Source of the DNA: Adiantum capillus-veneris
Lineage: Eukaryota; Streptophyta; Polypodiopsida; Polypodiales; Pteridaceae
Direction of reading: 5' to 3'
Assembly: GCA_014529385.2 (NCBI GenBank)
Contig: CM043948.1
Location: 80,590,760-80,654,759, forward strand
Length of the DNA stretch: 64,000 nucleotides
Of this stretch, positions 54,948 through 64,000 are shown piece by piece. Made by a program: the position numbers and the translations under genes. Position 1 is the first letter of the stretch. Each line of letters opens with the position of its first letter. The notes under the pieces were generated by a model that had not been told where the DNA came from, made no database searches, and was given only the letters and a program-made list of their open reading frames with translations.

Positions 54948-55265
54948 CCTCGTTTATAAGTGACACGGGGTGTCACTCGAGGGATCGACGGCGGGGAGCA
55001 CGATCGGCAAGGCGAGGGGCTTTAGGCCGTTGGATCGACGCACCTAGAGGGGGTAGGTTTTTATATTGTTAAAGGCGCATTGGTTGCATGGAGGCGCGTT
55101 AGGCGAGACGGTTGAGGTCTGCGAGTGGGTGGGAAGGGGTCGCGAGCTCGAGGCGGGAGTGGGACAGGCATCGCGATTTTTTTTTCCCAGCCAGATTTGA
55201 TCCAACGGTGGGATGCACTCGGGCCGTTGATCCCTCGAGTGCACCCCGTGTGCTTTATCAACAAG
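54948..55265. mobile_element. Mutator-type MITE (318 bp) next to the PBS
   Basis: A ten-base direct repeat, gctaggcgag, flanks it (54938-54947 and 55266-55275). Inverted repeats of about 45 bp are present: the left runs through GACACGGGGTGTCACTCGAG and the right reverse complement through GCACACGGGGTGCACTCGAG. Long inverted repeats with 9-11 bp duplications fit Mutator-like elements. No transposase is present. The core is GC-rich, unlike its surroundings. Confidence 0.7.
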
Positions 55266-55275
55266 GCTAGGCGAG

Positions 55276-56510
55276 GGAGTAGCTTCTGGATAAGCTAAAG
55301 CTTGAAGCTTAGTTCACAACAGACATTGTTTTCTAAGCTCTGCGAGCCCTGCACAGAAAGCAAAGACTGGAACCTTGAGCTGAGCTTGGAGCCTTGAAGA
55401 AACTAAGCAAGTAGCATTGAATTCATTAACGCAAACCCAAAATTTGCAATGTTGAAGCCACAAACTGTATCACTAAAGCAAGGCAGTTAGTGCAAAATGC
55501 TGATAACAAACGCGTTGGAAAACTTAACCCAAGGAGTGGCTAGGCAAAGGAGTGATGCAAATTGTAGGTAGTGTGGGAGAAAAAGCAACGCAAGGAGAAG
55601 CCTGCAGATTGCTCGAGCAAGCAAGGTTGGCAAGGGGCAACACACATATAGCTTTGAAATCCTGCAACATTGGGCAGTAGAGAGCATCACGCAAGCAGCA
55701 GGGAAAGGGAGCTGACAACTCACAAGTGGGCAACATTTTGGCCTTGCGTACACAGGGAATTCTGGGAGCTCAGAGGCGCCCTCACACAAAGCGGATTCTC
55801 TCGGAGGCAAAGCTTGAGGTGGTCGAAGAATCCGACTTGGCCTTACGCAAGAACCACAATTAGGTTTTTGGCATCGAGCAGTAGGTAGAAACAGGTGTGG
55901 ATTTCTGATGGAGTTTGGATCCAGCCCATCACTATTGGTGGAGTTTCACATCTTCGCCCTCACAAGGGTACTTGTTTCTCTTTGCAATTTTCAGAGAGAT
56001 TTTGTTCATAGCCTAGTTCGTATCGGACACTGTTTCCTATGAGCACTGTTAGATACAGGTACAAGTTTCACACACTACTTTGGCAGGTGGATTTGCATCA
56101 ACTTACAATTTTTGTGGGAGCTTTATATGTATGATTACAGTTTATGCTTACACTATGTGTATATTTTGTGCACTTTTGAGTGATGTTATGTTCTTCTAAG
56201 AGTGGATACCTAGTAGGGATTACTTACAATGTTTGCACCTTTTTGCCCAGATACTCCATCTATGTATGTTAAAGTTGTGAATATTTCCGTGTACATCGAT
56301 TGTGGATCCATTTATTGGCATTTATAGCAAATCCTGATCATTTATGAAACTTGATGAGCTTGACCATAGTTTTGAGTGTGATAGCCTTTTGGAGGGTTGT
56401 GGTGTGGTTTTCTTGAGCTGGGGAATTCTTAAATGTTGAGATTCTTTCGTTGATATAGGCTGTTAGAGGAGTTATCTCTTTAAGATCATGTCTTCAAGAT
56501 TTCACGCCCT
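55276..56510 (+). other. Interior of decayed copia element, unresolved
   Basis: It follows the PBS. No clear Gag, protease, integrase or RT motif can be read. Short open frames such as 55487-55810 on the minus strand have no family features. Confidence 0.35.
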
Positions 56511-56512
56511 CT

Positions 56513-56692
56513 TTCTCTGTAGAGGTTAAGTATGTTGCAACGTCAGAGGCTAGCAAAGAGGCTTTATGGTTGGCACATTTAGTGGGACATCTAGACAAGG
56601 GTCAGTAGATTGCAGTGTTGCATTGTGATAATCAGAGTGCCATTGCTTTGGCAAAGAATCTCAAGCTTCATTCCAAACAGTGTGGGGCATAA
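56513..56692 (+). pseudogene. Copia RNase H fragment
   Basis: One frame reads VEVKYVATSEASKEALWLAH and, after a stop, LHCDNQSAIALAKN. These are the E-A-x-Y and D-x-QSA blocks of copia RNase H. The rest of pol is not recognisable. Confidence 0.8.
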
Positions 56693-56718
56693 AAGTGTAG
56701 TGTGTGCAATTGTTGAAT

Positions 56719-56719
<1 letters not shown>

Positions 56720-56762
<43 letters not shown>
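56720..56762. repeat. (CT)n microsatellite, about 43 bp
   Basis: An uninterrupted CT run just after the RNase H fragment. Confidence 0.95.
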
Positions 56763-56764
<2 letters not shown>

Positions 56765-56954
56765 GTCCCAAAAATTAGGTGATGCAACAAATCTAGCTAG
56801 AACTTTGGCTATGAGTTGAGTGTCATCTATGCTCGACCTTTGTCATAATTTTTTAGAATAGGAGTCTATAGTAGCACATAAAGGCTACTCTCTTGTTGAT
56901 TACTTAAACCTTATTACAACAAGTCATTCAAATCAACTTGGGTATGTAGATAGA

Positions 56955-56971
56955 TCTAAGTGGGAGATATT
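56955..56971 (+). other. Copia-type polypurine tract
   Basis: CTAAGTGGGAGATATT resembles the AAGTGGGAGATTGTT tract before many plant copia 3' LTRs. The 3' LTR would start near 56970. Confidence 0.5.
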
Positions 56972-56981
56972 GCTCTCCAAT

Positions 56982-56983
56982 TG

Positions 56984-57027
<44 letters not shown>
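56982..57027. repeat. (GT)n microsatellite
   Basis: A GT run with two interrupting TTT steps. The open frame of alternating Thr-His on the other strand is a repeat product. Confidence 0.93.
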
Positions 57028-57030
<3 letters not shown>

Positions 57031-57381
57031 GTTAGAACTTGGAAGTCCATTTTGGGACACATGAGAGACTTGGATAGCTTATTTGTGTGATGCATTTGAC
57101 GTGGATTGTTCTTTTTCATTGCAACTTATTCATACATCATGATCTATGTATGTAATATTGCTAGCATGTTTTACTCAAATTCTTGTTAGGTGCATTATTT
57201 CTTGCTTAGAGCTTATATGCATACACCATTTTACTTGGGCTGCAATTCAGTGTGGTTCCTACTGTCTTTGGGTTCACATAATACCTTATAGAGGGACATA
57301 GTGCTTGTATGTAGAAGGCTCACTAATTTACAAAGGGAGTATTTAATCATCACACATTTTGCATGGAGTAAATGGGAGGGG

Positions 57382-57463
57382 GGTGCATCCCCATATCCAA
57401 AAGAGTTAAAGCGTACAATGGTGGTGCATCCCCATATCCAAAAGAGTTAAAGCGTATAATGGT
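57382..57463 (+). repeat. 41-bp tandem duplication
   Basis: The unit starting GGTGCATCCCCATATCC at 57382 begins again at 57423, with one difference. Confidence 0.9.
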
Positions 57464-57499
57464 GGTGCTAAAAAAGGACCAATTTTGATTCCACCAATG

Positions 57500-60400
57500 A
57501 AAAATTGGGGGCTCATAAGTTTTTGTTTACTTTCACTCAAATGTTGTTGAGAATTGTGTTTTCATGTTCTTCTTTTTAAGATCTATGTATCGATATATAT
57601 TTATTGTGATAGGTAGTCTTTTTCTGACTTGTACAGATTTTATCTCAAAGGTGTGTTGAAGGTACCATCAAGCAAAGTCGTTTTTGTACCACTAATATGT
57701 GATTTCACTTAGAAGTCTTATTGAGTGCACATGTCAAGCAAGTAAAATTTATGTATTATTTACATCTGATAATCAAACATTTTTTATTCCTTGTGTTACC
57801 TTGGGATGCATCTATTGGCTCTTCTTGGTAAATTGTATTCTTGTAGATGTCCATGACAATCCTTTTAGAGGCCATTATCTAGGCAACCATATGCCCTCGA
57901 ACGATTCACCAGCAATACCAAGGGAACGCCACTTGTGTGAAGAAATGCAGCTTTTTAACCCCTATATACTCAATCATTTATAAAATGCACTTGCCCTCCC
58001 TTGAAAAAAAAACCCCTTACAATCTCATGTTACCATACAATAACCCTTAATGAATCCGTTGGGCACCACTCTAGAGAATGCGGTATATGATGGTCACTAT
58101 CTAGGCCACCATGGCACCATAAAGCTTTCACCATAGCCATAACCATAGAACCATCATGAAGAAATCACTATGACCATAGAATGCTCATAAGTTCGTTGTG
58201 AGAGCCAAAACAATCTAGTACCAAAAAAGATCATAATATTGATCACACTAAACTCATTATGACCATAAGTGGTCGTTGAACTATGGGCATTGAACCAGAT
58301 AACCATCTTCAATATATTTCAGATAGTTTAAGCTTACAAAAACAAATCTTTGATTTCATACAAAGTTATGTCAAGATTACAAAATGAACTTACCTTCAAT
58401 GCCTCCACCTTAGCCTGAGTATTTACTACCTTAGGGTGACCTATTAAAGCTAAATCAATTACGACATAATCATTGCAAAGATCTTCCAAAGTCATATGCA
58501 CATATAATAGATAGCTAGGATAAATTCCTTACCTACTTCGTGATGTTAAACCTCCTCCACCCAAGAGCTTAAAGACATAGAATCCACAATGTTTGGCAAT
58601 CCAAATAACATCCATTCGCAATAAATATATTCAAAAGGACAAAAGAAACTATGAAAATATCCATAAGCACACCTCCATTGTTTGCATAAGGCACTTCTTG
58701 GGATGACATAACTTCTTTCTAAGTTTAGGATGTGTCACATAAGGTGAAAATTGTTGCAAGACTCTATTGTTTCCATACTACTACAAGAATAGTCCATCAG
58801 TATCAAAGCACAAAGGTGTTGTAAGACACATACCTCTTCAAAGGTGAAGAACATGGCAAGTGTTGAGTGGTCTAAAATCACCAAAATTCATTATGCATGG
58901 CATCAACAATAACACTTGAATTGTAATAAAATCGTATGTAACAAAATATTACTTATCTATGACAGCAAATAAGGTGAACACACGTGACGAAAGATCAACA
59001 AAGAGGTCAATTTGTTCAAAGTAATCACATATTCTCTTTCACTAGGAATATTTTTCATAAATAAGTTCCATAAGATATCAACAAACTATACCCAATCTAA
59101 AGTTTCTTTTCCAAGAGTTCTTTTGAGCCATCCATTGTTACCCCACCCATGACTTTAATGACACCCCACAAGCTAAATGCAAATAAACAACATAAATGAA
59201 TGGCTATAAGAGAAAGATAAACTTATAAGAAACCATGTTAAACTATGAGGGGAAGCTTTCTTTGATGCTATGTCACTACAAGCTTTGTGTCATAAACGAC
59301 TTCAAGGTTCAAAGTGACTTAGATATCTCTTCTGAAAAACAATATTTATAGGTAGAACACTTTTTACAGTGGAATTAGGACACGCTTTAAGTATTTATTT
59401 GTAATTTCACTTAGGACCACTAATTTTGTACACTTACCTTTGCATTACTTGCCAATTGAACTCTCCCCAAATAATCATTTTGAGCTACTCCTTACACCTA
59501 CTTCCCTTATTATATTTTCTTCCTTTATTCAAGTTTTTGGTGGACACTCTCACATCCCAAACCTACCTCTCTTTTCCTTATTTAGAGAGGGTTTTGCTTG
59601 AATATCTTTGTGTTCTCTCTCGGGTTCTAATTGTCCCCATGCACTACCTATGTGTTCTCTCTCTGGTTCGATCACTCTTTGAGAATGCTTCAACGCTTTC
59701 TTTAAATGGAATTCTACCTAATTCTTTTGCTTCTATGCAATCTTTATGATACATAACTTCTTGAGGTAGACTTTTAAAGCCTACTTCAATTTTTCTTGAA
59801 GTAAGGTGTTTGATTTGTGGTCGATTATTCTCTATGCCTTCTCCACAAACATATGATGATGCATCATTTAAATACGTTCTCTCTTTGGATTGTTATGGTG
59901 CACTATTTGATTACACCACTAGGGGCTCTAATTTTGGTTTTGCTATGTGGGATGCAACTAGACTTTCCTTGCTTATCTAGTCATAAGATTAGACCAATCT
60001 TCATTTGTGACATGGGACTTTGTTTTGGAAGAAATTCTAGACGCTTCAATGCATCTGGATGATGCATGGTCATATACAACTATCTTGTTTTGGTGATTTT
60101 GCATTCTGGAATCTAGCGACTATTAAGACGTGCAATATTTTTGCAATTTAATTAATTCCATAAGAGGGGTAGTTGTGTCAACATGGCTAAATGAGTTCAT
60201 ATCCTACCTTGCGATATCTTTTGGGACACTTTGATAAATATAAGCTGCTCTTTTTAAATTTATGGAATTAAGATGTCTATGCATTCTATCACAATTAGAG
60301 ATGAAGTTCTCTACACTATAAATTGGTAGATGCATCATTGAAAGATTGTGTGTATCGTCAAAGTCTTACATGTTTTGAGGTGTCCATATCTAGTTTTTGG

Positions 60401-61220
60401 TATTTTCTAGGTCTACGTCTTGACCTATATTAATAGTTATGTATGATTAGTTGTAGTCCTCGCATTCTTGGATATTTTTTCAAGGATTGACCACTGACAA
60501 AAACATTGTTTTATTTGGATATTTGCTTGCTAAACTAATTTCATATGTTTTTGTCACTCAAGACAATGGGTAGATTGCTTAATTACTCTAAAGGTACAAA
60601 GAAAATATATTCACTACTTACATAGTACAAGGACACTCTAAAGAGAAGAAAACGCTCAAGGAAAATTAAGCAAAGGAAAGCACAAATGTAGTAATGTGCA
60701 TTCGACCATTTCTCTTTATATAAACACGAAAAGACTTTTGAGTTTCCATCGTTTCCTAAACTCACCCTTCACCGTATTCCGTTTTGATGTTTTGAAAGGC
60801 TTTTTTGATTGGGGAGACCTAATGGGTAGATTTCAAAAACAACACTCTTGCTATTAACTAAATGTTCCCAACCAATTAGATGGATTATGGTTAAGAACAT
60901 CTAAGGATTTTGGTAGATTCACTAATTTCTAAAGTAATTGTTGCAAGTTCAATTCTTTTCAAATTGGTTTAGTTTTTTGAAAAGTCTATATAGTAGACAT
61001 TCTAGGGTTGATCACTTTCAAAAAAATTGCCTCCTCTTTGAACTAATAGTCATGAGGACATACGTATGATGGGTGCCTATCTTTACTCATTGAGCACTTT
61101 GGTAATTGGGATTTGGATTAAAAGTGGGCCTTTGAGAACTAGAGTATTGATTTAACTAGCACGCATGTTTAGTTACCTCATTGCTCCAAGGTTGCTCAAA
61201 GTTTTTGATTTTTGCAAGTT
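57500..61220. other. No gene recognised
   Basis: Mixed AT-rich sequence. Open frames such as 57699-57983, 59426-59749 and 59817-60062 show no family motif, repeat or codon bias I can support. Short CCATAG-rich wording recurs at 58130-58290. Confidence 0.4.
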
Positions 61221-61232
61221 ACTCCTACCTTG

Positions 61233-61378
61233 CTTGTTTAGTCCATGATTAGATTATTCAATATGATTCCAAAGTACTTTACTTCTATGAAATTCTCCTA
61301 CTTTACTTGTTTAGTCCATGATTAGATTATTCAATATGATTCCAAAGTACTTTACTTCTATGAAATTCTCTTCTTAGA
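61233..61378 (+). repeat. 73-bp tandem duplication
   Basis: CTTGTTTAGTCCATGATTAG starts at 61233 and again at 61306. The two copies are almost identical. Confidence 0.9.
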
Positions 61379-61379
61379 T

Positions 61380-62555
61380 GATCTCACTAGGCATCACTTC
61401 TTGTGGGTGACAATAAATATGGAAGGCACAAACCATTGTCTTTCAACCTAGTGCCTTCCAACCTACTTGAAATTAGTTCTAATAAATGGTTTTGGTGGTG
61501 GATGGTGGTAGGTAATAATTCTAACTTCTTCAAGTATATGGAGTTCCCTACACTTTTTTGTAGTTCTATATTGTTCTTCAACAACCTCGCAGTGTTTGCA
61601 TTTTCCATGTAATTTGTATTCTTTGGCTCTACTTGGATCTGGTAAATTTTGCTTACATCTTGTCTCTGATACTTATGATCTAACCTTGAACCTTATTGCT
61701 AACACATACACACACGCACATAGTTTTTTTTGGTAAATCACTTTTAAACTCCAAGTGAGAATTCTCAAAACGAGGAAAGCCCACAAAAAATATATCATAC
61801 AAGAAGCGCGAAATGCGAGAAAATAAACCTTGTTAGGCTCCTCGATAACTAGTGGTTCATAAAAACTACAGTGCAATGAATACTTTCCAACAAAAACAAA
61901 TTAGAACCATTATTCAATCATGGGGTCCAATGAAGAGACTATACAAGAGTGGACAACCAACAATCTTACCATCAAAATGATCAAAAACTACATCCAAATC
62001 TATGACCGTCCAAATCGCCAATAGATGTAGAAGATATCTTGACATATGTCTACCAACATAATAGCCTGAGGTCATCTTTGAGATACAAACTCCAGCAACA
62101 AAGAGGTCTTTTGTGCCAATGCATGAAAGCGTATGCCAAGAATATTCAAACCACCATGCTAATTCATAGAACAAAGCCTCTTGACACACATAAGGTGAAG
62201 ACCCCTTTTAGCGTGTTAAGATTTTGAAATAATATCCATGGCTGAAGACATAATACACCCTATGTCCACAGTATCAATGGCAAAAAGAAATGAATATATC
62301 ATAACAATAGTTGTACAATCTGTAAACAAACATGCACTGGCCATGTAGAAAGTTTCCTGTAATGAAGCTTCCTTACAAGAAAAGTAGCCTTAGTGCCTTA
62401 CAAATGGAGCCTATTGGCATGTACAAGGAAATCAAATGTCATTAAGGTGATGCTGGGTAAATGTGCTATGAACAATGAAGCTTTGCACAACAAAAAATGA
62501 AGCACAGTGTATATATGCCTTGTGCATAATATGGCAGTTGTGCACCCAAAAAAAA
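61380..62555. other. Downstream region of the ABCA gene, no gene recognised
   Basis: No convincing coding signal. It should include the ABCA 3' untranslated region on the minus strand, but I could not fix a polyadenylation site. Confidence 0.35.
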
Positions 62556-62559
62556 AGGC

Positions 62560-62841
62560 TCACAATCCTTCATCAACAACCTTAATGAAAACATCCTCCA
62601 AAGTGGTGTCAGTGAATCCCCATGCCAAGATGTTCAAGCAGGCCTTGGCATTCACTACCGCCCTAAAAACATCCGCTATTGTTACATCAGTTTTGGATAT
62701 TTCAAATTTTTGAGTTCCAGCAAGACTATATATCTGCTTCGAAGAGGAAGAAAGCTCAAGGGCCATTCGCACAACCTCGTCTTCTTGGCTTGGAGGAGTG
62801 CTTATTGTAAAGATGTAAGAGGCTCCATACCTAGACTTGAG
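62560..62841 (-). CDS. ABCA-type ABC transporter, last exon
   Basis: Minus-strand exon of 93 codons plus stop TGA (62560-62562). It starts LKSRYGASYIFTIST after the acceptor tgcag. Plant ABCA (ABC1-family) proteins end with this small domain after the second nucleotide-binding domain: SLAGTQKFEISKTDVTIADV, then AWGFTDTTLEDVFIKVVDEG. ABCA proteins are full or half transporters of lipids or similar substrates in membranes. The substrate here cannot be inferred. The exon is intact and starts in phase 0 with respect to the exon upstream. It is the only likely host gene in the window. Confidence 0.9.
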   Translation of the reverse strand, partial: LKSRYGASYIFTISTPPSQEDEVVRMALELSSSSKQIYSLAGTQKFEISKTDVTIADVFRAVVNAKACLNILAWGFTDTTLEDVFIKVVDEGL

Positions 62842-62978
62842 CTGCATTATCCATCAAGATGGTTTAGAGCTCAAAAAGGTAAGAAGCTTATATTATGTCC
62901 TGAATGATGCATTTTTTGTAATGGATGGAACACTCATCGTATCACCCCATTTTTTCTCATTAGTTTCTAGTTGCTTAC
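62842..62978 (-). other. ABCA intron (137 bp)
   Basis: Minus strand, GTAAGC at the donor (62973-62978) and ATGCAG at the acceptor (62842-62847). It joins two exons whose protein reading agrees with the family. Confidence 0.85.
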
Positions 62979-63067
62979 CTCTGTGCAATTTCCAATGCAT
63001 TGGAGTTGGCCCTTCACAAATATCCCGACACGATCGCAGAGAGTCTCAGCCTCTTCCATGGAGTGTG
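62979..63067 (-). CDS. ABCA-type ABC transporter, penultimate exon
   Basis: Minus-strand exon that reads HSMEEAETLCDRVGIFVKG and then QLQCIGN before the donor site. THSMEEAE is the H-loop (switch) of the nucleotide-binding domain, with the His that contacts ATP. The exon begins after the acceptor caaccag in phase 1 (the preceding exon should supply the A of a Thr codon). Upstream exons with Walker A, signature and Walker B motifs are not found up to the window edge, so they lie beyond it or behind a long intron. Confidence 0.88.
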
Positions 63068-63639
63068 CTGGTTGAAAAACAAATAAACAAAGCATTACTT
63101 TTTTTTTCCCGACTCATCCATTGTAGTTAAAAGAGTAATACTTCTATTCACCAAAAATATTCTCCACGACGCCAATTAGAGAGACTCGTTTATCTCCACA
63201 ACCCCAGTAAAAATTTTTCAAGGACTGTAATCACAGTAAAAGTGAAAGAAAGCAGGAAAAGCAAGGGTATGAAAAGCTGAGTGAAAATAACATGTACGTG
63301 AAAACAGGGTGAACATCAGATACAAAAACATGGCCATGATACAAAGCTCTTCTATGGGACGAACAACACTGCAGGTGGGGTATGATATAGCAGTGGGAGG
63401 GTTATACATTGAAGAGAGTCCTCTAGCTTCATCCAAATCAATAACTCTGATGTAGATGGCATACATAGGGTTGGGAGCAATGTTGCTCCTGAGCCGCTAG
63501 AGATCAATCGGTCACTTAGCAGGCCACTTGTGTCTCCTATGTAAAAAGAGTGCCTGTATAAATATGTCCATCGGGTATTAAGAGTGGTAGCAAGCAGAAA
63601 CCATGGAATTGAACAAATAGTAGATGCCTAAGTAAGAAA

Positions 63640-63656
63640 GAAAGAAAGAAAGAAAT
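63640..63656. repeat. (AAAG)n microsatellite
   Basis: Four to five AAAG units. On the minus strand they form a TTTC tail after AATAAACA. Confidence 0.85.
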
Positions 63657-64000
63657 GTTTATTAACGTCTCTTAGAGGCCAAGGTGGAGCATTAGACCAA
63701 TCAAGGCACAACTGATGATGATATCTCATCATAAAAGGTACAACTATCAAATTTATCACCCTAACTAAACCTCTAACTAGATAGAAATGAGAAAACTCCT
63801 CGGTCGTAAGAGTTTGTGCGTCTTGTTCATCCCAATATCTCCGTCAGTGTGTGCCTTGAGAGGGAGGGAGACTCGAAAAGTCGTTGTGCATTGTTCTTGC
63901 AATGACATGCGATGATGGCTCGAATTTGGTGGCGGTGACAAAGCTGTGGAGATGGTCCTTTGGTCGTGGACGTCTCAATCTGCAATGGCAATAGCCCTGT
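63657..64000 (-). mobile_element. Possible 3' end of a LINE or SINE in the ABCA intron
   Basis: Read on the minus strand, the sequence ends CTAAGAGACGTTAATAAACA and then runs into (TTTC)n. A unique 3' sequence closing with a short tandem tail is typical of RTE/L1-type elements and SINEs. The 5' part is outside the window and no protein motif is visible. Confidence 0.35.

Noticed and set aside
59426-60062. Possible small genes at 59426-59749 and 59817-60062
   Set aside because: They are leucine- and serine-rich without domain motifs, start context or splice signals, as expected of random AT-rich frames.
63218-63466. Upstream ABCA exon in the minus-strand frame at 63218-63466
   Set aside because: None of the ABC transporter motifs can be read in it. 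It more likely lies within an intron.

Overview
This looks like a retrotransposon-dominated segment of a land-plant nuclear genome. It holds Ty3/gypsy, Ty1/copia and LINE elements nested in each other, plant-type MITEs, and at the right edge the last two exons of an ABCA-type ABC transporter gene with plant-like GT-AG splicing. The repeat density suggests a large genome such as a fern, lycophyte or gymnosperm, but I cannot name the taxon. No rRNA, tRNA, CRISPR array or prokaryotic gene was seen. All coordinates and identities were read by eye.

Layout. (1) 1-20.1 kb: a LINE whose endonuclease domain is split by an 18.06-kb LTR retrotransposon (231-18295). That element has two 932-bp LTRs, a perfect 5-bp target duplication, PBS and PPT. 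It encodes an ORF upstream of gag, a degenerate gag with two zinc knuckles and a long degenerate coiled-coil ORF before the 3' LTR, but no recognisable protease, RT, RNase H or integrase. It also carries two arrays of a 24-bp palindrome, an AT-rich block of about 150-bp tandem repeats and a TTAA-flanked terminal-inverted-repeat element. (2) 21.7-37.2 kb, minus strand: a pol-less gag-protease retroelement (5' LTR 36541-37190) interrupted by an 8.8-kb gypsy element (22561-31398) with protease, RT, two RNase H domains and integrase. The host retroelement itself interrupts an older gypsy RT (37.2-38.0 kb). (3) 38.4-54.4 kb, plus strand: two truncated gypsy elements with 354-bp LTRs, a complete copia element (42159-47459, TSD ataat) and a second, decayed copy of the pol-less family (47.9-51.8 kb). 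(4) 54.4-57.1 kb: a decayed copia element carrying two MITEs. (5) 57.1-62.5 kb: no gene recognised. (6) 62.56-63.07 kb, minus strand: 3' end of an ABCA transporter gene, with a possible LINE tail behind it.

Most element genes carry stops and frameshifts. The best-preserved reading frames are the gypsy integrase (23721-24713), the gypsy protease-RT (26019-27872), the gag-protease ORF at 52281-54422 and the ABCA exons. The most unusual signal is the palindrome array inside the giant pol-less element.
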